This document shows, piece by piece, positions 20,277 through 32,020 of a stretch of 64,000 bases of DNA. The stretch's first letter is position 1, and each line of letters opens with the position of its first letter. Made by a program: the position numbers and the translations under genes. Source of the stretch: Podospora bellae-mahoneyi (lineage: Eukaryota > Ascomycota > Sordariomycetes > Sordariales > Podosporaceae). Where the stretch lies: assembly GCF_035222275.1 (NCBI RefSeq), contig NW_026946359.1:2542001-2606000 (forward strand). Reading direction: 5' to 3'. The notes beneath the pieces are model-generated. The model saw only the letters and a program-made list of their open reading frames with translations. It did no database searches and had not been told where the DNA came from.

Positions 20277-23200
20277 TCATCGCTGCGGCAAATTATTCCT
20301 CCCATACAAGGCTCCTCCAAACGCTGGCCCATTATTCCACCCTTGGTGCACGCTCTGCCGCACAATATTCGCCGCCTGCTGCCTCGCCGCCATCCGCTCC
20401 TTTTGCCTCTGGCGCTCCTTGAGGTAGTTGACCGCCTCGGGCCTCATCCTTAGGATCCTCATGATCATATCATCGCTCGGATCCGCCTGCATCTCCTTCC
20501 GCTTCTCCTCTTTGGCTTTGCGCATCGTCCCCAGGTTGCGGCTCATCATGATACTCTTGCCGCGCCTGATCGTGCCCAAACTGCCAAAGCCTGCATTGGC
20601 CACACTGAGATGGTTTCCTCCCAGAGACGCCGGGGCCGAAAGACGATTCGGCAGGGCGGGGTGAGCTTGCTGCGCTTGGAGCTTAGCCCGCTCCATATTA
20701 GCCGCCACCATCCGTTCCGAAGTCCTGATCAAATTCTCCGTCGAGTCAAAGTAAAAGAAGTTGAGCGATGCCAGTTCGTGCCACTTAGGCGACTTGAGTA
20801 CATCAGCCGGTACTCCCAATACTTCGCCCGTTTCGGGATCCCTGGCGTTGAAGAAGTTGAACAGGAGTTCGAGCCATCTGTAGACGACGTCCATCTCGGT
20901 CTGAGTCAGAGGCTTTTGGTTCGAGGGCTTGTCCGACAGTGGAGGCACCAGCAGGTTCTCAATGGCAAGCAACACTTCCTTCCACAGTCGTGTCATGACC
21001 GCCATCATGGTGGCATCCGTCAGTGTTTGCTTCATGATGGCAAAGTTCTCGTCAAAGTAGGTGAAGAGCGGCTGGAGAGCATTTTCGATCTCAGCTGCCG
21101 TTACTGGTGGCGCGCTAGCCTGCTTCTTCTTCCAAAGACTGGCCATGGAAGCGGCAATTCCCTTGCTCAAGAGGTTCCGTAACGCTTCATGAGACAGCGA
21201 AGCGTTAATATGCATGGTAAGCTAGAGATTGTCAGCATCCTCTTTGATCTTAACCTGCTTCTCTAGGCTCGTCTTACCTTGCTCGTGACCTTCCGCACCA
21301 TATCTCTCTCCGTCCTCTTCAGATGCCTAAACGCCTTCCCAAAGTGAAACTGGATATCATCACGCTCACCTTCCATCGTCACCCTAAACAAGATCCTCCC
21401 CTGGGTATCAAGATCCAGCCAGAACTCCCTCGGCAAGTAATCACCAAAGTGTACCGGGTCCAGCTTAAGCGACGTCCGGCCCACAAAGTCATGCTCGCCA
21501 AACATGTCATGGTCCCAAATAGTGGCAATGACGTTCAGCGCCCCCGACACAGTGATGTCAACCGACTCGTCCCACCGCGGGTTCAGCGTCCGGGGAATCA
21601 CCCTCGTCTTCGCCAGACGCTTCTGATACTCATCACAAAGCACCACATACGGATCACTAGTCCCGTTCGGGTCGCACGCCTTCAGGTCCTCACCCTCGAC
21701 GATCTTAATCGTAAACACGTAGTGAGCCGGCCGCTTGACCATCTGCTTAGGACCGTCAACCTCATCCAGCACCTCCGCGCAGCGATCAACATTCATCAGC
21801 TTCTCCAGCTTATCGAGCGCCTGCATGGCATACTCGATATTGTTGAACTTGACAAAAGACTGCAAACCAAAGACATCATTAGCAAACTCCCCCCATCAAC
21901 AACCTTGATCGCAAAAGAAAAAAAAACTGACCTCGGGGTAAAACTGAAAAGGCTCAACCCTCTCCTTCGTATTCCACGCCTCCTTCGCATACTGAAAAAA
22001 CTTCTCCTGCGCCGTCCTCTCCCTGGCCGCCTCCTGCGCGCTCTGCCTATCCATCTCCCTCGCAAACTGCATCTCAACAATCTCACAATACCTCCCAATC
22101 CCCGCCGCAAACGCCTTGGCCAAATTCGTCATAAACCTCGCCAAATGCACCTCATCGTTCCACCCCAGTTGATAAACCTGATCGACCGTCTGGTTAAACA
22201 GCGTAAAAGTGTCAATAATCGAATGACTGTGCCTTTCCTCATCAGTCGGGATATCCCCCTCATGTCTCACCCTAACCTTGAACTGATCCTGCTTGATAGC
22301 CGACTCGACAAACTGCGTCATCTTTTCCTCCGCATTCTGAATCCACCTCCACACAAACCCTTCCAGCAAGCTCTCAATGTGAAAGGCAAAAGGCTTGTCA
22401 GGCAGCGACTCGAGATGAATCTTTCGGATCTCGACCAGCTCCTTGTACAAGTCGAACCCGTCCTGCAGGTCAATCTCGACGTTCTGCTGCTTCGCCATGT
22501 CCAGCACCCGCTTGATGATCTCGTGCGTGTCCTCCTCGAAACTGGGGAACGTGGTCTCGACGAGGACCTTGAACGGGCTGACGCCCATCACTTCCGGGTT
22601 CTTGCGGTACCGCTTCTTGATCTTCTCTGCCAGCCCGACCACGGCCTTTCCGAGGTTGACCACGTTGGAAAAGTCCCACTCTTGCTGGTTCCGAGGGATG
22701 TGCACATCCAAGAACCCCCTGTACACATCACCCGCCGCTTCGCGCAGGCCGTTTTCGAGCTGTTGAGAAAACTCTGCCTCGTCCTCCGGTCGTTGGGAGA
22801 AGGCAGGATCGTTGTAGATGTGGTTCATGAGCAAGGCCATTACGACACCGACAGAGGGAGGTTTGGGGGCGTAGCACTGGCACAAGAGAGTGTAAAGCTC
22901 CCGCAGGAGGGCCTCGTGTAGATCTCGCAGTGCCTGTTGGTAGCCCGCAAAATCGACCATCGTCCACTTGCTGGACTCAATCTCACTGAGGCCCGAGGTA
23001 AACAGATAGATAGGAGGCACCTTCTTCGGCTCCGGTTGGGGTTCCTTGACAAAGTCCAGATAAGTGTACAGCTGCTCCGCAGTGATTTCCGTATCGAGAA
23101 ACTTGCGAGTCGCAACCTCAATGAGAACAACATGGCGGGTGAATTGTGGAATCCGCCATCGAACCGCCAGTTCCACAAGAAGATCGTTGGATTCCTCGTT

Positions 23201-24499
23201 CAACGGTGAGGAAGAATCCGCGGCGTGCATCTCATCGTAGGATAAAACATACTGAGTGATGATCTTGTAGACAGCACGGGGATCCTGCGGGATGAAAGTA
23301 TAACTTGGCTCATCCACGCTCCGTATGCTGCTCGTATCCTCAAGCGAGAGCGACCCAAAGCTAAATGACGGATCGAAGCCAGTCACAGGAGATCCGGGAT
23401 CATTGTTGGACAGCATCCTCCCCAGGTCTGCATAGGCCTGATCTTCATACATGGACGTTGGACGCGCCGAGAGCACCTTGTCGTTCCCAGCACCAGACCC
23501 TCCTTTCAAATCCGGTCGAACGCTCAAGAGCTCGGAAAAAATCTTTGCCAAATGGGGGCCTTCCTGCCGCCTCCATTCTTCAAAGGCCTCATTCACATCG
23601 AAATCCGACTTCCGCAGCGTCCCCGCCATTCCTGCCGAGAGCCTGAATTGGTACCCCTTGAAATCCTTCAAAGCATTGTCCTCGGTCCAGCTCGACATAT
23701 TCCTGTCAATGTCACTCTGTACCTGGGAATTGGTCACCCCGAATATCTTGGCAACCGTCTGCACCATCAACATGTCCTTGACCTCGTAGGTCAGCGGTAT
23801 ATCTTTTTCCACATACTTGTGCTCCTCCTGCCCAGTATCCAAATACAAGTTTTGGTCATTCGTCATCAGCTTCTTCTCCAGCATATTCAGGCGTGCAATA
23901 AGGTCCGACTTCTCACTCCCCAGGTCCTTGAGGATACTGCTCAGCAGCCTGATAAACATGGCCAGATGCCTGTCCACCATGTATTTCCAAGAATGATCAT
24001 CCGGGGCCTTTCCACGCCCCTGGGCCTTGGTCGCGGCCGAGTAAAAGATCAGCACCAGAGGCTCAACTTTCCGATCCTTGTCAATCGACTTCTGAAAGTC
24101 CTTGGCGGTGAAGGCAGTGTACGCCTCCGCAAAGGTTCTCTTGACAGCAGCATCGCTGAAGCCAGGCAGCCTCTCGATCCCCTGCAGCACACCGGACATC
24201 CGTCTCTCCAGAAACTGGCGGAACGCGTGGGGGAGCTTGATAGAGGCCGACCCGGTCAAGTCCTTCATCAGCTCCGACATGCTCGAGGTATGCGCCCTCG
24301 GGGGCGGCTTTGGCGTGTTGACATATTCCTTTCTCTTCTTGCGCGGCTGGAGGAGGTAGTTCAAAAAGGCGATGCGCAGGGCGAAGGAGTACGCGTCGTC
24401 GTAGCTGATTGTCGGCGCGCGGGCTCTCGACGGTGCTCGACCGAGGCTGCCAACCCGGCGGTTGGTTTGGGAGTACGAGGCTCGCGAGGCGTGCGACAT
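20277..24499 (-). CDS. Munc13-like protein with C2 domain (fungal UNC-13/Ync13 type)
   Basis: Exons 24499..21932, 21859..21278 and 21221..20277 encode 1364 residues; introns are 72 and 56 bp. The first ~840 residues are helical and match the MUN-type region of fungal Munc13 relatives (for example SDLIARLNMLEKKLM, FGVTNSQVQSDIDRNM). A C2 domain spans about residues 895-1015, with VFTIKIVEGEDLKACDPNGT, SDPYVVL, TLNPRWDESVDI and TIWDHDMFGEHDFVG showing the usual calcium-site Asp positions. A second helical region follows (residues ~1050-1240, MHD2-like, ending near VVYRWLELLFNFFNARD), then a basic tail rich in Arg and Gln. Fission yeast Ync13 acts in exocytosis and septum integrity; a similar plasma-membrane trafficking role is inference. 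Start is the first ATG and precedes a basic Ser/Arg-rich leader. Confidence 0.88.
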
Positions 24500-26672
24500 G
24501 ATGATGGGAACTCGTGGTAGCGAACGGGTTCACGTATATTCGGGGGGGGGGGGAGTGAACGGCGGTGGCAGTCGGCTGATAAGTCAAGCCCGCCCCGGCA
24601 TGGCGGTTTCGAAGCCCGACCAAAATGATAACCAAGTCTCACCGCGGTGAGTTTGCGGTACTGCAGAGAGTAGTCTGGCAATGTCCGGGGGCCCAAAAGT
24701 CAATCGCACGAGGGTTCGGTCCAGTATAGAAACGAGTATCGGCGCGTGCGGCAGACGGCGAGAACAAGTCGGGGTTTTTGTTGTTGCTCGTGTGGCCTGG
24801 CGTGTTGAAGTGAAGGGAGGCTGCTGTGTGGTTGGATTTAGAAACGTCATAGCCGCCCGCCCAAGCATGAGACGCCCCCTATAATAAAGGGAACCGCAGC
24901 AGAACTGGGGGTTGTTAGGTAGCTGGATTCGGCCGTAGCTCCCACTAGCTGACCAGCATGTTGGGTGTTACCTAGGACCTAACACCCTGTCCTTGCTGGC
25001 ATTAAATTCCCGTAATGGTGAGATATCCAATCCTACATGAATCACACTTGAGTAAGTAGCCTGGAGCATACACAGCTTCTGCCAGCGGCAACTATTTGCT
25101 TTGCTGTCAGCGCTACTGGGTTTTAACAAAGCTGTTCATCAGTCCTGCCAGCTGAAGCTTTAGTGTCAAAGTCAAACAGTTGTACCCCTCTTTTTTGCCT
25201 TCTTGGGGTTCGCTGCTAGCTTCCTCGCTGATCACTTGATACGTCAAGCAACTCTCCCTTGCAGACAAAGAGTTACAGATAGTCCCCGGACCTACGACAT
25301 ATGGAGGACCTGTATCTGGCTCGGAGTCTCTCCCAGCTCTTCGGCAGTTGTTCTAGACCAGGCCAGCTCGCGAGGCTGGAACCTCGTCTCTCTTTCATTA
25401 GCTCAAAATAGAGACTACCATCAGAAGAGGGCTGTGTGGCTCTCACGTGGCTGGCTTTGTCTGTCAAGCTCGTTGCCCCGCTTTTTAGCCTCTGTTCTCC
25501 AAGCCCGTCCCTGGCTGTCAGCCTGCAACTGCATCTTGGATGGATCAGATGCCAGTCAAAGGAGAACCCACTCTTTACGAAGTACCTCGAGGTGTGTTCT
25601 TTTCGTGAATTTCGAAGTGTCTCGCAGTTTTCATGGCTGGGAGATGGAAACCCGCCTGTTCTCACCAACGTATATATACGGCAGCTGATCACGACGACCT
25701 CACGAGCACTTCGTATTAAGTGCTATTATCATTATAGTGCGGGAGGGGCCTCTGGACCTCTGACATCATATGCAACTGTTCATCGGTGGTCAACGATCGG
25801 GGCCCGGTGGCCAAGGGCGCGGGTCAACCCAACGGCCACGCTGAAAATAATATGCCCCGTCTCGTGGTCCCGAAGAGGCACAGAAGTCTCACGTCTCAGC
25901 TTCCAGGGGCAACGTGTTCGTGCGACTCTGAACCGAAGCCCCTGCCAGTGAAGACTTGGTGGATGTGTGAAAGTGGTGACACAGACCATCACATGGCTTG
26001 GCGAGCAGATGACGTTCATGAGGGTGATACACATATCCCGTAAAGGATCACCGAGAGACAGAGCAGGTGAAGTGGTGCCTGGTGTAGGCAGGCAAAGATA
26101 CCGAGGCGGTATACCTAACCACTTTGGAGTTGAAATATGTAACGGGCCATGTCCCGTGTCTGGGCAAGTACCTGCAGCAACAACGACCCGGACAACCTTC
26201 TCCGTGTAAAAGCCGCCTTTGTTTCCGATGGAAGAAATTGTCGAATCTCGAGGGGTAGCAAATCATATCTTTGTTTCTCTCTAAATGGTACCTGGGGGGG
26301 CACCAACGTAGTCCCGTGGCCGTGGACTGAAAGTGGCCGTTGAGCTGGTAGGAAGTAGTTGGTCATACAGAGGGGCCGATCCGTACCTCCGGGGGTGTGC
26401 AGTTCCAGGTTGCAGGGTTTCAGAGACCTCTCATGCTGCGTGCGCGGCGTCCCTTCCGACCCAGACCCCCAGACCCCAGTGAACTAGTGGAAGGCAACCC
26501 CGCCGCGCCGCTGAGAGCCGCTGCCGCCAAACTTCGTTTGGATTTCCATCCACCATTCCTGTCCTCGCAATACCTACCGGCCGACTGTTGCCCAGCTTCC
26601 TGTCGACACCGCAGCTCCTTTACACATTTCGCATGATTAGCGGCGCCCGCTCCCAGCACTCCCACCGTCACG
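24500..26672. other. Divergent intergenic region, 2.2 kb
   Basis: It separates the Munc13-like gene from the ArfGAP gene and should contain both promoters. It carries a G-run at 24541-24551 and a short inverted repeat at 24963-24987. Open frames such as 25203-25688 lack ATG-led, domain-bearing products. A TATATATACGG element at 25671-25681 is present. No RNA gene is recognised. Confidence 0.5.
24963..24987. repeat. Short perfect inverted repeat (8 bp arms)
   Basis: GGGTGTTA (24963-24970) and TAACACCC (24980-24987) flank a 9-base spacer that itself contains CCTAGG. It could be a palindromic factor-binding site or a small hairpin; chance cannot be excluded. Confidence 0.6.
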
Positions 26673-29600
26673 ATGGGCAACGTCAGCAGCTCTCCCGAAG
26701 AGGGCGCATCGCTCTATCTTAGAGACCAGAACAGATGTAGGTTCCTCTTGTCTTGCTTGACCAACAGCAGCCACGTTCGCCCCTGTCTTGCGCCAAACAC
26801 CTGTGTAAACACTTCTTGCTAACTGCTTTCTCTTCTCAGTATCTATTTCTTCAGTCGTAATAACTAGCCCCAGAAAACGCACTTCAATAAACATAGTCCC
26901 GAATGCATATCCTGCGACCAGAATATCCGCAATGCGGCCGTCTGGCGACAATGGTCCTGTCGATTTTGTCCTGGTTCGCGCCCCTTTTCCATGATATAAG
27001 CTTGCCATGATGGACTTGGCTGACTTGGGTTTGCCTATAGGACCCAGAATCGATCAGCTCTGCAGCCGGTCCGGCCTTCTTGTTGAAGCTCAACAACGAA
27101 GACGACCTCGTCTTTACCTTCACCTTCGTCCTCCGCAGATCGCAGCAGCTCATTCGAAGTCCCTCAGGAAGTGCTGATACCGTAGCTCCTGTCGATACAA
27201 ACATCCAAGGACTTACCTTTGTGTATGCTCCAACGGCCCGCGAAGTTGAGAACTTGGTTACTCGAGAATTCCACGCCGATCCAAATCTGCACAAGAACCC
27301 CAATGTCGAGCTTGTTGGAACATATTCAACAGAGGGAAGTCCCTCGGTAACATTTGACTGGACTTGGAAATGGAAGCCACCAAAGCACAACGAGGATAAA
27401 GGAGGCGGTTGGCGAAACTCATGCACTGTTCGTGCTCTCACAACGCTTTGCCATATTGGAGGGTGCTAACGAGGCTCCCCTAGTTTGTTGAGTACGACCA
27501 GCGCGCACACCGACTGGAACCCCTGGCTATATTTTCTTTCTATGTGGCCAGTAAGTCTTATCTTTTCGCGGTATCATTTCTATCACGGGGCCGCAGCTTA
27601 CATCTCCAGACACATCGCCTTACCTGAGCCAACCAAGCTCCCCAATACCACCCATTCTGCTGAGCGCTCCACCAAAGGTCCGCGTAGTGTCTTCACAATC
27701 GGTCGAAGCTCGAATCAGTCCAGTGCCGGAGCTCGAAGAGCTAGTCTCTCCACTCACCATATCTCATGAACCGTTGCCTGCGCCTTCTCCGGCACCAACC
27801 CAACAAAAGGAGCAAATCAAGGTCGACTGCCCACGCCCCGGTGAGGATATGTCAGTTTCCGATGATGGTCCCGTTTTCCGAGCAACCATGAAGGCTCTCG
27901 AGCAAAAGACAGGCAATATGCGATCACAGATGAAGCGTTTGATCAAGAAGGCCGAAAATGTCCATGCTGCGCAACTGGAGGCCAACGATGCATTTGCGGC
28001 TTTCATGGAAGCCTTGAAAGACGTGTCCTCAACCAACGCAAACGCCGTCAAGCCAGCCATTGAGCACTACTTTGACAAGATCGCCCGCGAGATTCTATCA
28101 TATGAGCGGCAGAACACGGCGAATATACAAAGGATTGTGATTGAACCGATGAGCAAGTTATACCAGATCGACATCAAACAGGCCGAATCCAAGAAGCGGG
28201 ATTTCGAAGAGGAAAGTAAAGACTTTTACGCCTATGTCAGCCGCTACCTCGGCCAGAGACACGATTCCGTCAAGGCGAAACAGAGCGACACCAAGTACCA
28301 GACCAAACGGAAGAATTTCGAACTAAAACGTTTTGACTATTCCTCGTTTATGCAGGATCTATCTGGCGGGCGCAAGGAACAGGAAATTCTTTCGCATCTT
28401 ACCAAATATGCCGATGCCCAGGCCAGGTGCTTTCTTAACACTTCAAAGAAGATTGAAGACTTACTGCCACAGCTCGAAGCACTATCCACCGAAGTTTTGG
28501 AGGCGGATAAAGAGTATCAGTATCAGCGCCGGGAACGCGAGGAGAAGAGAAGACTGCTCGAGAAGAGCAATCTCAACTACAATGAACCAGACATTCAACC
28601 TCCGCTCACCTCGGCCGGGCCGCGAGAAGGGGGTGTTCCCAATGGAAACCCAGCCAATTCTGACTCTGAGCTCGGTCGTGCGAATAGTACCGGCTCCCAG
28701 CTCAAACCAGCCTCGTCAGGAAACATGGGTGCCTCTCCTGCGGACCTGACGAGGTCTCCTGGGAGCCTGACGCAACATGTCGTGGGTAGCCCCCAACAAA
28801 ATGCCAAATTCAAGGGAATCCGCGACCTTGAGGAACGCGACCCTGGGCACATAGCGCAGCTTGAAAAGGAGACCTCCAACCGCAAGGAAGGCCTCTTGTG
28901 GGCCTTGAACAGGCCAGGTGGACATGTAGATCCACGAAATCTCAACAAGCAGGGCTGGCACAAGTACGTTGACCCACATTATCCCATCAATATTACAATA
29001 CACTGACACTCTCCGAGATTCTGGATTGTCCTGGACCAAGGCAAGTTGTCCGAGTATAGCAACTGGAAACAGAGGCTTGACCTCCACATGGATCCGATCG
29101 ATTTGCGTCTGGCATCAGTACGAGAGGCAAGGAATGCGGAACGCCGGTTCTGCTTCGAAGTCATCACGCCACATTTCAAGCGCGTTTATCAAGCAACATC
29201 TGAAGAAGATATGAATAGTTGGATCATGGCTATCAATAATGCATTACAGAGCGCTGTTGAAGGTCGCTCTTTTAAGGACAGACCGCCATCAACAGCCCCC
29301 GGCGACTCGAGCTTCAGCGGTATGGACTTTGGCTCGATGTTTGTTGGCAAAAGTCCGTCCCTCTCGCACGGCAACCATCACAACTCTGGGGGGATCCCAA
29401 CCCGGCGCACGACTGTCGGCGCCCGCCCAGCGACGGCGCGCAGCAGCAGCTTTGAGGAACGACCAGACAGGCTCCTCCAGCTACTCCGGGACAACGATCA
29501 GGGCAACTCGTGGTGTGCCGACTGCGGTTCGAGCAACAAAGTCGAATGGGTCTCGCTCAACCTGGCAATTATTGTTTGCATCGAGTGCAGCGGCATCCAC

Positions 29601-30365
29601 CGGTCCCTCGGGACGCACATCAGCAAGATTCGATCCCTCACCCTCGACACCACCTCGTTCACGCCCGACATTATCGAGCTGCTGTTTCTTGTAGGAAACA
29701 GGGTGTCCAACATGGTGTTTGAAGCCAAGCTGGACCCTGCCATGAAACTCACCGCCCAGGCGACCCGTGAGCAGAGACTCAAGTTCATCACGTCAAAATA
29801 CGTCGACAGGGCGTTTGTCGAGCCCATTTCCACCACGCTGTCACGCTTCGCCACGGCAGAAGAGACGCTCTTGGCTGCGATCAAGAGGAACGAAATCCAG
29901 CAGGTCATTTACGCCCTTGCCCTCAAGGCTAACCCGAACGTCACGGACAAGTCCCGTGGCACGCACGCGGTGTATCTGGCGTTGGCGGCGGCTGACCCAG
30001 CGCCAATGTCGCCGCCTGTCACGCCTGGTCCGTCACCGACGGTGGACAAGCTTATCCCGTTCCCCATCGCGGAGCTGCTTGTGCAGAACGGGGCCGAGAT
30101 TCCGGCGGAGATGCCCCAGATTCCGCTGAGCCATGCTGCGCAGGGGTATATTGAGCTGAAGAGGGGGAGGAAGGCGGCGATTGAGGCTTCGGGGGCAGGA
30201 GGGGCAGGAGGGGCAGGAGGGGGGTCGTATGATGGGGTTGGTTCCTTGCCGGCGGGGTCGACGTTGAGCCCGGGGGATAAGCTGCAAAGGGAGAGGGAGG
30301 CGAGGCTGCAGAAGAGGGTAAGCGCGGGGGGGAGGCTGGCGAAGAGCCCGATCCCGGAACGATAG
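26673..30365 (+). CDS. BAR-PH-ArfGAP protein (ACAP/Csx2-like Arf GTPase-activating protein)
   Basis: Arf GAPs stimulate GTP hydrolysis by Arf at curved membranes. Six exons (26673..26736, 26840..26973, 27041..27427, 27484..27550, 27610..28963, 29018..30365) encode 1117 residues. The start MGNVSSSPEEG fits an N-myristoylation site. An N-terminal domain (LLKLNNEDDLVFTFTFVLRR, TFDWTWKWKPP) of ~300 residues is fungal-specific. A BAR-like helical domain covers about 300-530 (RATMKALEQKTGNMRSQMKR, FDYSSFMQDLSGG). A PH domain spans ~625-740 (GLLWALN, WHK|FWIVLDQGKLSEY). The ArfGAP zinc finger is at ~835-860: CADCGSSNKVEW, then CIECSGIHRSLGTHISKIRS, with the catalytic Arg after GIH. Ankyrin-like helices follow. 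The last intron uses an uncommon GAG acceptor. The exon chain keeps frame throughout, which supports the model. Confidence 0.88.
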
Positions 30366-32020
30366 GGTGCCTGTGGGGTTGTGGTGATGCCTTTTTGGGG
30401 GATGGTGGGGAGGGAGAGGGAGAGGGAGAAGAAGGGGGTGAGTGAGTAGAGCAGGGGGGGATATTGATTATTTTTTAATGGGTTTATGATGTGATTGATT
30501 GGGACACATAGGGGCGGGGGTAGTTTGGAAAGTAGGGCGTTGAGAGGTAGCTTTTTTCTTTTTTACTTCTTGTGTTGTAATGGTCTTTTGAGTTGTTTTT
30601 TTTTTTCTTACAAAGCATGAAGTTTTTTTGTTGTTGTTAATGACTGGTATAGTATTGGGTGCTCTGGGTGGATGTTTGATACTGGGAGTAGTAGTGGGTT
30701 GGTGGGATGTGGTTGTAGGTAGTTTGAAAAGAGAGATAATGTTTTGTTATGGGTTTTTGGTATTTGCTTTTATTTTCTTGCATTTATCATGGGTACCTAC
30801 TATGAGTTATTTTGCGTTGATTACGGATGAAGTGAAGATTGGGATATCTGGGTGGGGGGCTTGTTTACTGTTATGATTTTTGTAGTGATGAGCGAGGCGG
30901 TGTTTTGACCTTTTTGTTTGTTGGAGGCATGCGCGTGTATCTATATATCCATCTAGCTGGCGAGCATAAGGAGGACTGAGGTTCTTGTTTTTTGGGTAAG
31001 GTAGTTGGTTAGGTTTGATGAGGTTGGACAAAGCACAGGAATCTGACATTCAACAACTTTGTTTGAACTACTCATACTTTCATTATATGCGTGTCCGTCA
31101 TTGAAAACACCTCAAAGAAGAGAGACTATCGGGGGCGAGCTTACAAACTGAATATCTCGAGTATGGAACACGGTAATCAAGGGGCAAACCCACCAGGGCC
31201 AGTAGTCAGACTGGCTGTATCTCTTTGAACCAGGTGTCAAACTTGTCGGTTTCCATATAGCAAACAACCAACCCTCTTCCCCTTCTCCTGACCAAAGCAG
31301 CATGACTCACATCCATCTCCAATATTGCCCAGTTTGTGAGGGGAGAAAATCAAAAAATCAGCAGGAATACTCCCAACACGAGAACAGTCAAGTGGCACCA
31401 TCACCATCCTTCCCAACTAAAAAGTTATCAGAAATGATGTCACCCTCTGTAAAGGAGGTCTTGTATAATCCTACCCTACTTGTACTACCACCCAAAAATC
31501 ACACAAACATCTTGCCACTTCTATGGATAGAAACAGTCAACTTTAGCCGCTATCTAATATAACGTTATGAATCTCCCTTCTGCCTGTCTGGCTGTCTCAT
31601 CACTATGCACTCGCACCCATAATGTAAACTTTTTGTTGATTCGCCTGGGTGTCTCGCTGAGAAAAAATGACAAACTAATAACTGAACAGCAGTGACTAAA
31701 ACAAGGGCCTCGACCACCAGTGATAGGAAATATGAAAACTGATACAAAACTCCAAGGATCAGAAAACCCATCTCCTTTCCTCCATCCCATCCCATCATCC
31801 CTTGCAGAACAGATATCAAAAGCAGACATTTGCTGGCCGACACGCCAACCATGTAGAGATATAAACCCAACCCTGAAAACTCCTTGTAAAAACATATATG
31901 AAAACGCGATCAGACATGATCCACACCTGCGCTGTGCTGTTCGTCCGAACCCTGTGTAATCCCACACCTAAAATATTAAGCATATCCTCATTCCTTCCAT
32001 CCCGTCTCTGGCCTAGTAGC
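30366..32020. other. Convergent 3' intergenic region, 1.65 kb
   Basis: The ArfGAP and kinase genes converge here. The left part is a GA/GT-rich 3' region (GAGAGGGAGAGG near 30410-30430, T-runs near 30550-30610). The right part is plain AT-balanced sequence. Frames of 60-137 codons are present but lack support. No gene or RNA is recognised. Confidence 0.5.

Noticed and set aside
21323-22921. 532-codon plus-strand open frame opposite the Munc13-like gene
   Set aside because: It is a GC-biased shadow of a well-supported coding exon on the other strand, with a Leu/Arg/His-rich composition and no domain.
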